A stretch of DNA of 64,000 nt from Oscillospiraceae bacterium (GCA_017461565.1 JAFTXQ010000006.1:55082-119081), one strand, 5' to 3'. Positions 1 to 9,246 are shown, numbered from the stretch's first letter. Program-made: numbers and translations. The notes: generated by a model not told the origin, from the letters alone.

Positions 1-2
1 AC

Positions 3-3000
3 AGCGATACTGATTCAAACCTGTATCTCTATCGTTACGAGGAGCTCGTGACAGTGATGTATGGTACAGATGCGGATACGGATCAGTTCAGACTTTACAC
101 AGACGAATATCTTCCTGTGCCTGAGGCTGATCAGTTTATTTTTGATGGACCTGTCAGCACTGAGTATAACAGTGATCCTAAGGAGGCAGTTGTCAGCGCA
201 ATCGATCCTGCTATCGGAGATATCACTGTAAAGTATTACGATGAAAACGGCACGGAGCTTGATTCCGCACCCGTTGACGCAGGAACATACACAGTAAAGA
301 TCGATGTAGCAAAGAGCGAGGACTATGCAGAGGCAGAGGATCTGACCGACGCATCCTGGAGCTTTACGATAGATAAGCAGGAGATAGACTTCCCGACTTA
401 TACAGTTGCCGAAAAGGTATACGACGGCACTGTTTCAGCTAAGGTGAGCGATCTTGTATTCACTGATGGAAACGGAGTAGATCTTGGATTCACATCCGCT
501 GATTATACAGTTTCGGGTGAGTTTTCCGATGCAAACGCCGACACAGATAAGATCGTTACAATTACAGTTACACTTAAGGAAACGGCTAAAACAAAGAATT
601 ATAAGCTCTCGACCGATACAGATGTATACGATCAGGGCGTCATTACCGCTGCTGAGATCAAGGTTTCTGGCGCTGTACTTTACGAAAGAGAATACGACGG
701 CACGGTTGACGGTATGGTCGAGTCTGTGGTGTTCAAGACGGTAGCAGGTAACAAGACGATCAGTGATCTCGAGATAGGCGTTGACTATACTGCAACGGCA
801 GTTTACAACGATGCAAACGCAGGAACAAATAAATCTGCGGAAGTTACAGCTTCAATGCGTAATTCCGACAGAGCAAATAACTATGTTCTGACAGTTGATA
901 CCTACACGGTAACAGGTCAGACTATCAAAAAGGCTGAGATCGATGTAACAGCCATTGATATCGCAGAAAAGACCTATGATGGTGATGCTGATGCCGAGCT
1001 TATCGGTATCACGTTTGAGTTCAATGGTATGGCTGTTGATCTCGTAAAGGATACAGATTATACTGCTGAGGCAGTATTTACGGATCCTAATGCCGGAACA
1101 GGCAAGACGGTGAGCGTTACTGTATCCCTCAAGAATACCACATCGGCAGGCAACTTTACAGTCAGCGAGGCTGTCGAGTTTGACAACTTCGAGATACTTA
1201 AGGCGGCTGCGCCCACGGTAGAGGACACGGATGTATCCTTCGCATGGGGTGAAATTGGTGAGCATAGCGTAACTATCCCCACGCTGCCCGATGATCTTGG
1301 CGAGGTGTTCGATGTATCGGCTGATATCACAGATGACGGCGACATCATAAGCGATGTTGTAAGCGTTGATAACGGTACAGTGACATTCACTCTCAATGAA
1401 AACGCTGTTGACAATATCGGCGACAGCGCAATAGTAGAGATCGTTGTGGAAACCCAGAACTATGAGGATATCACAGCGCTTGTGACTATCGTGATAGCTG
1501 ATAAGGAACAGCCGCAGGAGCCTGAATGCAATATCACATTCATGCAGGCTAACGACGGAACATTTACAGCTGTGATTGAACAGCAGGATGGCGCTGAATA
1601 TAAATTCAATGACGGTGAGTGGAGCACTTCGAACACTGTTTCGGGGCTGGGCTACAACAACACTGTTACAGGTTATATCCGCCTTGTTGAAACTGACACA
1701 CATTACGGAAGCTCAGAGGTATCCGCTACCGCTACAACTCCCAAGGATACTGTAAAGACTCCTGTTATCGTGCCGTCAGGAGAGACTACATATTACAACT
1801 CTCAGACTGTTATCATCACCTGTGCGACAGAGGGAGCATCCATCTATTATACAACAGATGGCTCCAAGCCCGATGCAAACAGTACACTGTACGAGGGCGA
1901 GTTTGTCATCACATCCAGTATGACAGTCAATGCTGTTGCAATACTTGACGGAATGAACGACAGCGGCCTTGCGACAGCAAAGTTCACAAGAGAGTATTAC
2001 ACCGTTAAGACTCCCGTGATAATCCCGACAGGCGATACTGTGTTCTATGATTCACAGACTGTTATCATCACTTGCGCAACGCCCGGTGCGACTATCTATT
2101 ACACAACGGACGGCTCCAAGCCCACTGTAAACAGCACTCCTTACACCGGTGAGTTTACAGTTGCGACAAATACCACTGTAAATGCGATTGCAGTATACGA
2201 GGGTATGCTTGACAGTGAGATTGCAACTGCAAAGTTTACAAGGGAATACTACACAGTAAAGACACCTGTTATTTCCCCGGCAGGTACTACCTATTACGGA
2301 GAGCAGCTTATCAGCATTACCTGCGCTACACAGGGTGCTACGATCTATTATACCATCGACGGATCCGATCCTACCGATGAGTACTCCACACGTAAGGTGT
2401 ACGACGGTCCTTTTGAGATCAAAGAGAGCATGACTGTAAAGGCCTATGCGGTTGCTGACGATATGTACGACAGTGCGGTTGCATCTGAGGTATATGTAAG
2501 AGATCTTCATACTGTAAAGTCTCCGGTTATTTCTCCTGCAACTTCTATCTACTATAATTCTCAGACGGTTGTCATAACCTGTGCAACAAAGGAAGCGACC
2601 ATCCATTATACAACCGATGGAAGTGTTCCTACTTCGGAAAGTCCCGTATACACAGGACCTTTTGAGATAACTGCTACGACAATAGTCAAGGCAGTTGCGG
2701 TTGCTGACGATATGTACGACAGCGCCGTGGTTACCGAGACACTTACAAGAGAGTTCTACACAGTTGAAACTCCTGTGATAACTCCTGCGGATGGTTCTGA
2801 ATTTGTACTGTCCCAGACAGTCACCATCTCCTGTGCGACAGAGGGTGCTACTATATATTATACAACAGACGGTACGATGCCTACTATAAAGAGCGAGAAG
2901 TATACAAAGCCCTTTACTGTTACAGCGACTACCACTGTTAAGGCTTATGCGGTAGCAACAGAGATGTACGACAGCGCAGTGGCTTCCGCAAAGCTTACAA

Positions 3001-4313
3001 GAAAGATCGTTCCTGCGGCAACACCTGTTATCACCCCTGTTGACGGAACAGCGTTTGCAGGTGCGCAGACTGTTACTATCACCTGTGCAACAGAGGGCGC
3101 AACTATCTACTATACTACCAACGGCTCTGAGCCTACAACAAAGAGCAGAAAGTACACAGGTCCCTTTGGCATCACAGCGACTACAACGATCAAGGCGTTT
3201 GCGGTATGTGACAAGATCGACGACAGTGCGGTGGCAACAGCAAAGCTTACAAAGCAGGTAATTGCTTCGGCTAAGACCGTGGCAACTCCCACTTTCATGC
3301 CGGGAGACGGCTCGGAGTTCGGCTCTGTTGAATATGTAACAATCAACTGTGCAACAGAGGGAGTAATGATATTCTATACGACCGATGGAAGCACACCTAC
3401 TACATCCAGCTCAAGATACACAGGAAATATTACACTCACCAAGACCACGACGATAAAGGCTATCGCAGTGCATGAGGGTATGAATGACAGTGCTGTTGCT
3501 ACAGCAAGGTTTACAAAGTATACTCCTTCAGGAAGCACAGGCGGTTCAACAGGCGGCTCCGGTAGTTCCGGTGGCTCGGGCGGCGGTTCTTCCGGCGGTA
3601 CCGGAGGCGGAACCACGGCTGATAAGGCTGTTCCTTCTATCCACGGTAATGGTATGTCCTGGCCGCAGATCGTTGATGTGATCAAAAACGACTATAAGGG
3701 CGGCACTGTTACTATCGAGCTTAATGGTAACCAGTCAGTTCCCGAGTACGTTATCAAAGCGCTTGCTGACGCTGAATGTGTTGTAACATTTGAGGTCGAT
3801 GGCACCACTTCCTGGATCATTGACGGTAATGATGTTAAAAAACCTGCTAAGGCAGACCTTACTATCACAAATGTTGTAAGGAATGACACACAGAAGCTTG
3901 ACGGTGATGTTGGCAGACAGTTCAAAATTTCAAATGTCAATGCTCCTGTTCAGCTGAGCATAAACTTCAAGAAGAGCAATCAGTTCAAATTTGCCGATCT
4001 TTACAGGTGGAACGGAACAAAGTACGTGTATGTATGCAGTGCGAGAATAACCAAGGATGGCACTGCCACACTGCCCTATGTCGAGTCCGCAGGTTACTAC
4101 ACTGTGATGATAAACAATGAGCTTCACGGAGATGTAAACGGCGACGGCAAGGTTAATGTACTTGATGCTTCTGCAATACTCATGAAGATCGCAGGTATCG
4201 CCCTTCCCAAGAATCCGGAAGAAGTGGATTATAACATTGACGGTGTTGACAGCGTCGCAGATGCGTCCGCAATACTTAAAATGCTTATCAGCACGATTTC
4301 TTCCGATGCTTAA
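3..4313 (+). CDS. Dockerin-bearing secreted repeat protein, 5' end outside window
   Basis: The reading frame is open from the window edge, so the true start and any signal peptide lie upstream; a GTG at 48 is only the first in-frame start-like codon. Visible order: an MBG-like segment, three YDG-like repeats (each with a YDG motif and an 'AGT/ADT' turn, about 410-1190), a linking beta domain, seven 83-residue repeats of the chitobiase/hexosaminidase C-terminal (Fn3-associated) type with the signature IYYTTDG, a Gly/Ser-rich linker (3529-3620), a conserved globular region, and a C-terminal type I dockerin (4128-4300). Dockerins bind cohesins on scaffoldins, so the protein is probably cell-surface or cellulosome attached. 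No catalytic domain is visible in this portion; it looks like a binding or spacer protein. Enzymatic modules could lie upstream. Ends at a strong terminator. Confidence 0.85.
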   Translation, partial: SDTDSNLYLYRYEELVTVMYGTDADTDQFRLYTDEYLPVPEADQFIFDGPVSTEYNSDPKEAVVSAIDPAIGDITVKYYDENGTELDSAPVDAGTYTVKIDVAKSEDYAEAEDLTDASWSFTIDKQEIDFPTYTVAEKVYDGTVSAKVSDLVFTDGNGVDLGFTSADYTVSGEFSDANADTDKIVTITVTLKETAKTKNYKLSTDTDVYDQGVITAAEIKVSGAVLYEREYDGTVDGMVESVVFKTVAGNKTISDLEIGVDYTATAVYNDANAGTNKSAEVTASMRNSDRANNYVLTVDTYTVTGQTIKKAEIDVTAIDIAEKTYDGDADAELIGITFEFNGMAVDLVKDTDYTAEAVFTDPNAGTGKTVSVTVSLKNTTSAGNFTVSEAVEFDNFEILKAAAPTVEDTDVSFAWGEIGEHSVTIPTLPDDLGEVFDVSADITDDGDIISDVVSVDNGTVTFTLNENAVDNIGDSAIVEIVVETQNYEDITALVTIVIADKEQPQEPECNITFMQANDGTFTAVIEQQDGAEYKFNDGEWSTSNTVSGLGYNNTVTGYIRLVETDTHYGSSEVSATATTPKDTVKTPVIVPSGETTYYNSQTVIITCATEGASIYYTTDGSKPDANSTLYEGEFVITSSMTVNAVAILDGMNDSGLATAKFTREYYTVKTPVIIPTGDTVFYDSQTVIITCATPGATIYYTTDGSKPTVNSTPYTGEFTVATNTTVNAIAVYEGMLDSEIATAKFTREYYTVKTPVISPAGTTYYGEQLISITCATQGATIYYTIDGSDPTDEYSTRKVYDGPFEIKESMTVKAYAVADDMYDSAVASEVYVRDLHTVKSPVISPATSIYYNSQTVVITCATKEATIHYTTDGSVPTSESPVYTGPFEITATTIVKAVAVADDMYDSAVVTETLTREFYTVETPVITPADGSEFVLSQTVTISCATEGATIYYTTDGTMPTIKSEKYTKPFTVTATTTVKAYAVATEMYDSAVASAKLTRKIVPAATPVITPVDGTAFAGAQTVTITCATEGATIYYTTNGSEPTTKSRKYTGPFGITATTTIKAFAVCDKIDDSAVATAKLTKQVIASAKTVATPTFMPGDGSEFGSVEYVTINCATEGVMIFYTTDGSTPTTSSSRYTGNITLTKTTTIKAIAVHEGMNDSAVATARFTKYTPSGSTGGSTGGSGSSGGSGGGSSGGTGGGTTADKAVPSIHGNGMSWPQIVDVIKNDYKGGTVTIELNGNQSVPEYVIKALADAECVVTFEVDGTTSWIIDGNDVKKPAKADLTITNVVRNDTQKLDGDVGRQFKISNVNAPVQLSINFKKSNQFKFADLYRWNGTKYVYVCSARITKDGTATLPYVESAGYYTVMINNELHGDVNGDGKVNVLDASAILMKIAGIALPKNPEEVDYNIDGVDSVADASAILKMLISTISSDA
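1749..3522 (+). repeat. Seven tandem chitobiase C-terminal-like (Fn3-associated) protein repeats
   Basis: Seven units of about 250 bp begin near 1749, 1999, 2254, 2511, 2761, 3013 and 3273. Each encodes TVKTPVI..P, then ITCATEGATIYYTTDGS.PT, then TTTVKA.AV...M.DS.VA. The DNA is diverged at synonymous sites while the protein is conserved, so the repeats are old rather than recent duplications. A coding repeat, not a CRISPR array. Confidence 0.9.
4128..4300 (+). other. Type I dockerin domain coding segment
   Basis: Two Ca-binding F-hand loops are visible: DVNGDGKVNVLDA and, 30 residues later, DYNIDGVDSVADA, each followed by a helix with the shared sequence SAIL.K. This duplicated loop-helix pattern is diagnostic of a dockerin and implies attachment to a cohesin partner encoded elsewhere. 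Confidence 0.88.
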
Positions 4314-4343
4314 TAATTCCTAAATGTAAATTAATTTATAACA

Positions 4344-4385
4344 AATAAATCCGGAGAAGAATTTGAGTTCCTCTCCGGATTTATT
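4344..4385. terminator. Bidirectional hairpin terminator
   Basis: A 14-bp stem (AATAAATCCGGAGA / TCTCCGGATTTATT) around a 14-nt loop lies between the stop codons of the convergent dockerin gene and pyk. The A/T-rich flanks on both sides fit a shared terminator. Confidence 0.8.
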
Positions 4386-4429
4386 AATTATTTGAAAAAG
4401 TGAGTATAAGGTTTATTTTCGAAGTATCC

Positions 4430-6199
4430 TCAGCACTCTTCGCCTGAGGATACTGTTCCCCTTTCGGCATCCATAGTAACGGCGGTTCCTGATTTAAGTA
4501 TCAGGGAAGCGTTTGCCGCACCATAGATAACGGGAATGTCCAGCGTCATGCCAACGATAGCTGCATGACACTCGGGATCGTTTTCCTCGGTGATGATGCC
4601 CGAAGCCGCTTTCAGCACAGGCAGAAGTGTGGTGCTTGTGTGGGGTATACACAGGATCTGGCCAGCCTCGAAGCGTTCCTGAGCCTCTTCCTCGGTTGCG
4701 CACACGCACAGTGTAGAGGTTACGCTGCCCTTACCGATACCTGTGCCGGTAACCAGCACATCGCCGACGATATGGACCTTCATGAGGTTGGTTGTACCGC
4801 TTACACCGAGGGGCACGCCTGCTGTGATAACAACAAGATCGCCGTTTTTAAGAAGTCCTGCCTCGCATGCCTTGTGTACAGCGTGGTGGATGAGGTCATC
4901 GGTGCTTGTTATCATTTCCTCTGCCATGAGTGGGATAACACCCCAGGACATATTGAGCTGGCGCATAGCGGTCTCGCTAGTGGTGCAGGAGATTATCGGA
5001 CACTCGGGACGGTATCTGGAGATCATACGTGCAGTAGAGCCTGTTTTTGTAACAGTGAGAATAGCTGTTGCACCCAGATCCATCGCTGCTGCCACAGTCG
5101 CATGGGAAATGGCAGTAGAAACATTGACAGAGCTTTTTGTTTCCAGCTCATAGAAACGCTTTTTGTAGTTGATGGCGTTCTCGGTGGTCTCCGCGATAAG
5201 CGCCATAGTTTTTACTGCCTCAACGGGGTGCTCGCCTGCAGCGGTCTCGCCTGAAAGCATAATAGCGGAAGTGCCATCGTAGATGGCATTTGCAACGTCA
5301 GTGGTCTCGGCTCTTGTGGGACGGGGATTGTGTATCATAGACTCCAGCATCTGGGTCGCAGTGATGACCTGCTTGTTTGCATTGTAGCCTTTCTTTATCA
5401 GCATTTTCTGGAGCTGAGGGATCTTTTCAAAGGGAATCTCAACGCCCATATCTCCTCGTGCGACCATGATTCCGTCTGCAACACGCAGGATATCGTCGAT
5501 GTTCTTTACGCCCTCGCCGTTTTCAATTTTGGCGATGATGCGGATATCGCCTCTTCCTTCTTCTTCGAGTATCTTGCGGACAGATACAACATCCTCGGCA
5601 CAGGTCACAAAGGATGCAGCGATGAAGTCAAAATTCTCTTTTGCTGCAAAGCGGATGTCAGAGATATCGACCTCGCTGAGGTAAGGCATGGAGAGCTTGA
5701 CGCCGGGGATGTTTACACCCTTGCGGTCGGAAACAACGCCGCCGCTGGTTACGGTACATACGATATCGGAAGTACCGTCCGCATTTCTGAGGATGTCTGC
5801 ACAGCGCAGTGACACATTGCCATCATCAATGAGTATCTTGGTGCCTACCTCGATATCGTCCGCAAGATCCTTATAGGTGATGGAAACACACTTTTCGTCG
5901 CCCTCCACCTCACGGGTCGTGAGAGTAAATGTGCTGCCGTTCTGAAGCTCTGGGCGCATACCGCCTGCGAACTTCTTCAGACGTATCTCAGGACCCTTGG
6001 TGTCCAGCAAGGTTGCGACAGGCTTGCCCATCTCCTTTGCGATGCGCACTATCTGGTCGTGCGTTACTTTGTGGCTTTCGTGGGTTCCGTGGGAAAAGTT
6101 CTGGCGTGCAACGTTCATGCCGTTTTCGATAAGGCGACGCAGTATCTCGTCATCCTTTGTTGCAGGTCCCAGCGTACATACGATCTTGGTTCTTCTCAT
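4430..6199 (-). CDS. pyk: Pyruvate kinase with C-terminal PEP-utiliser domain
   Basis: Converts phosphoenolpyruvate and ADP to pyruvate and ATP in the last step of glycolysis (cytoplasm). The 589-residue protein starts MRRTKIVCTLGPA and contains the active-site segments IAKIENGEGV, MVARGDMGVE and ITATQMLESM. The last 110 residues or so form an extra mobile phosphohistidine-like domain (GKGSVTS..CV... to PVIYGAANASLIL), as in Bacillus/Geobacillus enzymes. The ATG at 6199 is chosen because AAGGAA lies about 10 nt upstream; a longer in-frame start at 6235 would add residues absent from the family. It follows the SCIFF maturase on the same strand but is separated by a terminator hairpin. Confidence 0.96.
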   Translation of the reverse strand: MRRTKIVCTLGPATKDDEILRRLIENGMNVARQNFSHGTHESHKVTHDQIVRIAKEMGKPVATLLDTKGPEIRLKKFAGGMRPELQNGSTFTLTTREVEGDEKCVSITYKDLADDIEVGTKILIDDGNVSLRCADILRNADGTSDIVCTVTSGGVVSDRKGVNIPGVKLSMPYLSEVDISDIRFAAKENFDFIAASFVTCAEDVVSVRKILEEEGRGDIRIIAKIENGEGVKNIDDILRVADGIMVARGDMGVEIPFEKIPQLQKMLIKKGYNANKQVITATQMLESMIHNPRPTRAETTDVANAIYDGTSAIMLSGETAAGEHPVEAVKTMALIAETTENAINYKKRFYELETKSSVNVSTAISHATVAAAMDLGATAILTVTKTGSTARMISRYRPECPIISCTTSETAMRQLNMSWGVIPLMAEEMITSTDDLIHHAVHKACEAGLLKNGDLVVITAGVPLGVSGTTNLMKVHIVGDVLVTGTGIGKGSVTSTLCVCATEEEAQERFEAGQILCIPHTSTTLLPVLKAASGIITEENDPECHAAIVGMTLDIPVIYGAANASLILKSGTAVTMDAERGTVSSGEEC

Positions 6200-6242
6200 A
6201 ATCGTTATTCCTTTCCAAATATGGTTTTCATTCAATAAAAAT

Positions 6243-6284
6243 GACCGTCCCCGATACTGCCCGTGGCAATACCGCAGGGCGGTC
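6243..6284 (-). terminator. Terminator between SCIFF maturase and pyk
   Basis: Read on the minus strand, GACCG..CCC..GCC pairs with GGC..GGG..CGGTC and is followed by ATTTTTATT. It begins just after the maturase stop codon, so most transcripts of the peptide unit should end before pyk. Confidence 0.65.
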
Positions 6285-6292
6285 GCTGATTT

Positions 6293-7651
6293 TTATCCTT
6301 GCTCCTTAACAGCTCTGTCTGCGGCGAGTGCCAGCGCACATTCAAGGCGCTTCTTCTGCATTTCACAGGAGAGCTTGTGGGGCTTGTTTATATCGCCCTC
6401 ATATATGAAGCTGTTAGCGTTGCAGCCACCTGAACAGAAGAATTTTGCCCAGCAGTCACGGCAGCCCTGCTTGCTGTAAACGTGGGTGCCTGCAAAGGTG
6501 TCCTTGATATCGTTATTGAATGTTCCGTCATACAGGTTGCCCATCTTCCATTCGTCGATGCCTACGAACTGATGGCAGGGGAAGATATCGCCGTTGGGAG
6601 TTACCGCAACATAATCATTGCCGCAGCCGCAGCCACGCAGTCTCTTGATCGCACAGGGTCCCTGATTCAGATCCACCATGAAGTGGAAGAAGTTGAACTT
6701 GTTCTCTGTGCGCTCAGACATCACCTCGCACAGACGGTCATACTCCGAGAACACACGGGGCAGATCAGCCTCTGTGATAGCATAGGGCATCTTGAGGTCT
6801 GTTACAACAGGCTCAGCCGAGAGCTGTTCAAAGCCAAGATCTCTCATGTGCAGCACGTCGTCGGTGAAATCAAGGTTGTACTTAGTAAATGTGGCACGGA
6901 CATAATAATCCTTGTCGCCTCTGTTCTCCACAAGCTTCTGGAAGCGGGGCACGATGATATCGTAGCATCCCTTGCCGTTAACTGTCTTGCGGATTCGGTC
7001 TGTAACTTCCTTTCTGCCGTCGAGAGAGAGCACACAGTTGGACATCTCACGGTTTATGTACTCTATCTTGTCGTCGGTCAGCAGCATACCGTTTGTGGTG
7101 ATAGTGAATCGGAAGTTCTTACCGTGCTGCTTTTCGATGGAGCGGGCATAATCTACGGTCTGTACCACGGTGTCCCATGCCATCAGCGGCTCGCCGCCGA
7201 AGAAATCCAGCTCCAGATTAACTCTGTCGGCGGAGTTCTTTATAAGAAAATCGATTGCCTTCTTACCTGTTTCGGGGGACATTATACAGCGGTCGCCACC
7301 GAAATCTCCTGTCTCGGCGAAGCAGTACTCGCAGCGCAGGTTGCAGTCGTGGGAAACGTTAAGGCACATCGATTTTACGGGAGATTTTACCTTTGTACCT
7401 GTGTAGCGCTCGTAATCGTCTTCGGTGAACAGTGCGCCATCTTTGTAAAGCTGGTAAAGCTCGGCATAGCTTTCACGGATATCATCTTCGGGATAAGAGA
7501 GCTTGCTGATAAGCTCCGAAGGACACTCTTCAGCCATTTTTTCATCGATATGATCAAGTATATCGTATGCGCAGTCATCCAGCAGGTGAACGCCATTGCT
7601 GTTAACATCCAACACTATATTATAACCCAATTGTTTGAACTTATGTATCAT
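6293..7651 (-). CDS. SCIFF peptide radical SAM maturase (SPASM protein)
   Basis: Predicted to install thioether crosslinks in the adjacent six-cysteine SCIFF peptide, using S-adenosylmethionine and three iron-sulfur clusters. The 452-residue protein opens with a peptide-binding RRE-like region, then the radical SAM motif CNLRCEYC, and ends with a SPASM domain rich in cysteines (CAIKRLRGCGCGNDY, FPCHQF, CRDCWAKFFCSGGC). The ATG at 7651 has GAAAGG about 10 nt upstream. Known homologue: CteB of Clostridium thermocellum. The peptide gene lies 88 nt upstream with an intervening terminator. Confidence 0.93.
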   Translation of the reverse strand: MIHKFKQLGYNIVLDVNSNGVHLLDDCAYDILDHIDEKMAEECPSELISKLSYPEDDIRESYAELYQLYKDGALFTEDDYERYTGTKVKSPVKSMCLNVSHDCNLRCEYCFAETGDFGGDRCIMSPETGKKAIDFLIKNSADRVNLELDFFGGEPLMAWDTVVQTVDYARSIEKQHGKNFRFTITTNGMLLTDDKIEYINREMSNCVLSLDGRKEVTDRIRKTVNGKGCYDIIVPRFQKLVENRGDKDYYVRATFTKYNLDFTDDVLHMRDLGFEQLSAEPVVTDLKMPYAITEADLPRVFSEYDRLCEVMSERTENKFNFFHFMVDLNQGPCAIKRLRGCGCGNDYVAVTPNGDIFPCHQFVGIDEWKMGNLYDGTFNNDIKDTFAGTHVYSKQGCRDCWAKFFCSGGCNANSFIYEGDINKPHKLSCEMQKKRLECALALAADRAVKEQG

Positions 7652-7688
7652 TACAAATATACCTTTCAAAATAGAATAAAGGTCAAAA

Positions 7689-7717
7689 ATTTTGGGCGGA
7701 AAATTACCGCCCAAAAT
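7689..7717 (-). terminator. Intercistronic terminator/attenuator between scifF and its maturase
   Basis: On the minus strand ATTTTGGGCGG pairs perfectly with CCGCCCAAAAT around a 7-nt loop, followed by a run of T. It should cause most transcripts to stop after the peptide gene, giving more peptide than enzyme. Confidence 0.75.
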
Positions 7718-7739
7718 AATTTCCTGTTTTAAGCGTAAA

Positions 7740-7883
7740 TTACTTTACGGCTTCGCACTTCTGGTTTGCAACTGTGCAGGATGTCTTGCAAGCAGACTGG
7801 CAGGAGGACTGGCACTTGCCGCAGCCGCCCTTAGCAGCAGTAGACTTGAGATTAGCCTTGTTGATAGTTGTGATGTGCTTCAA
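7740..7883 (-). CDS. scifF: SCIFF ranthipeptide precursor (six cysteines in forty-five residues)
   Basis: A 47-residue peptide: KHITTINKANLKS leader, then a core with Cys at 21, 24, 28, 32, 36 and 43. It matches the SCIFF family, whose Cys residues are crosslinked by the radical SAM enzyme encoded next door; the reported Cys32-Thr37 thioether pair of the C. thermocellum peptide has counterparts at the same positions here. The start is a TTG at 7883, with GAGGTG six nt upstream; no ATG gives the family's conserved start. The mature product's role is not established. A longer in-frame start at 7955 would add residues that overlap the promoter. Confidence 0.93.
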   Translation of the reverse strand: MKHITTINKANLKSTAAKGGCGKCQSSCQSACKTSCTVANQKCEAVK

Positions 7884-7945
7884 AAGGAACACCTCTTTCT
7901 TAATAAATATATTGCTCTTGGACTTTGTCCTGTTGCTTACTGTAT

Positions 7946-7974
7946 AGTATAACATATTCCGAAGGATTTTTCAA
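7946..7974 (-). promoter_or_regulatory. Sigma-A promoter of scifF
   Basis: TTGAAA (7974-7969), 17-bp spacer, TATACT (7951-7946) on the minus strand, about 60 nt before the TTG start. The remaining bases between here and the next gene (7975-8145) show no further clear element. Confidence 0.8.
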
Positions 7975-8145
7975 GGGGGTACGGAAATTTTTATATATAC
8001 TATATACTGATATCGACCGTCATGGAAAGATGAATGTGCGGAAATATATTGGTATTTGAACGCTGTTGTCATCATTGTTTTCCGGTATGTATAAGAAAAG
8101 CAATGAAACCGATACGGAGGCGTGTCAAAAGATATGCTTACAGCA

Positions 8146-8688
8146 TCACTTTTTAGGCGCCTGTGCTGCCTGCTGAGCCTGAGCCGGCTGCTGTGCTCTC
8201 TGGGCTGCCTGCTGCTTTGCGGGGTCTATCTGGATATCACTGCCTGCGTTGAGTGTCTTTCTCATCACACGAAGATTGTTTATATCCTTTGCGAGAAGCT
8301 CCTCTACTCTTGCGAGCATCTTGTCTGTAAACTCATTTGTGGATGTGCGGATAAGATTTGAGCGTGCCTGAGCGTTGCTGATCTCCTCGGTTGCACGCTT
8401 ACGTGCTTCTTTCATGATCGCATTTTCATTGAGAAGCTCGTTTCTGCGCTGCTCTGCCTTGCGGATGATCTCCTCTGCTTCACGCTTGGCGTCGGATATT
8501 ATACGGTTCTTGTCTGCGACAACGTTCTGTGCCTGCTGTATCTCCTTGGGGAGCACAAGGCGCATTTCCGTTGCGATCTCATCGATCTGTGCTACGTCTA
8601 CCATGCTCTTTTTTGAAAGAGGAACGGGGCTTGCTTTTCTGACTACCTCGTCAAGCATAGAAATAAGGTCTAAAAGGCTGTAATCCAT
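8146..8688 (-). CDS. Coiled-coil protein conserved beside coaD
   Basis: A 180-residue soluble protein. Residues around 30-145 are strongly helical and charged (AKREAEEIIRKAEQRRNELLNENAI), resembling ATP synthase subunit b-like coiled coils; the tail is an Ala/Gln/Pro repeat (AAQRAQQPAQAQQAAQ) of low complexity. The N-terminal LLD.ISMLDEVVRKASPVP segment is typical of a Clostridia family found next to coaD and rsmD, often annotated only as 'ATPase'. No nucleotide-binding motif is visible, so that label is not supported. Last gene of the uvrC-rsmD-coaD run, 30 nt after coaD. Function unknown. Confidence 0.85.
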   Translation of the reverse strand: MDYSLLDLISMLDEVVRKASPVPLSKKSMVDVAQIDEIATEMRLVLPKEIQQAQNVVADKNRIISDAKREAEEIIRKAEQRRNELLNENAIMKEARKRATEEISNAQARSNLIRTSTNEFTDKMLARVEELLAKDINNLRVMRKTLNAGSDIQIDPAKQQAAQRAQQPAQAQQAAQAPKK

Positions 8689-8718
8689 TGTGATATCCTG
8701 TCCTTTCTGTAAAACTTT

Positions 8719-9246
8719 TTACTGTTTTCCGTTCTTTTCAGCGGCTTTTCTTGCCGCAGTAAACTCACTGTTTAGCTTCTGTTTTATCTCCTCGTGGATA
8801 CATTCGGGTAGGTATTTGCTTACATCACCGCCGAACATTGCCACCTGCTTTACCATGCTGGAGGAGATGAATGTAGTGTTCTGGCTTGCAGGGATGAATA
8901 CTGTTTCGGCTCTTGGGTTAAGGTCTTTGTTTGTATGAGCCTGCTGGAATTCGGACTCGAAGTCGGTCGTGGCTCTTAAGCCTTTTACGATGACATCTAC
9001 ATCCTGACGGGTGTTGAAGTAGTCGGCGAGAAGTCCGTCATAGCTTGCTATCTCCACGTTGGGAAGATGTGCCGTTGCACGGCGGAGCAGCTCGCAGCGC
9101 TCGGGGATGGTGAATGCAAAGGATTTAAATGGGTTTATGAATACCACTACGATGAGCTTGTCGAACATTTTCGAGGCCCGTGTGATGATATCGAGATGTC
9201 CGTTTGTTACCGGGTCGAAGCTGCCCGGGTAAATAGCTGTTTTCAT
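8719..9246 (-). CDS. coaD: Phosphopantetheine adenylyltransferase
   Basis: Transfers AMP from ATP to 4'-phosphopantetheine, the penultimate step of coenzyme A synthesis. The 175-residue protein carries the nucleotidyltransferase signature YPGSFDPVTNGHLDII at the N terminus and the conserved VIVKGLRATTDFESE and STFISSS-like (NTTFISSSMVK) segments. It has an extra basic C-terminal tail (RKAAEKNGKQ). It lies 24 nt after rsmD, a common Firmicutes pair. Confidence 0.96.
   Translation of the reverse strand: MKTAIYPGSFDPVTNGHLDIITRASKMFDKLIVVVFINPFKSFAFTIPERCELLRRATAHLPNVEIASYDGLLADYFNTRQDVDVIVKGLRATTDFESEFQQAHTNKDLNPRAETVFIPASQNTTFISSSMVKQVAMFGGDVSKYLPECIHEEIKQKLNSEFTAARKAAEKNGKQ

Noticed and set aside
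852-1703. A 283-codon minus-strand open frame within the dockerin gene
   Set aside because: Antisense shadow of YDG-like repeats; composition is biased and no motif is present.
1749-3522. Regular 250-bp spacing suggestive of a DNA repeat array or CRISPR
   Set aside because: The period comes from protein repeats; DNA is diverged at silent sites and there are no short identical repeats with unique spacers.
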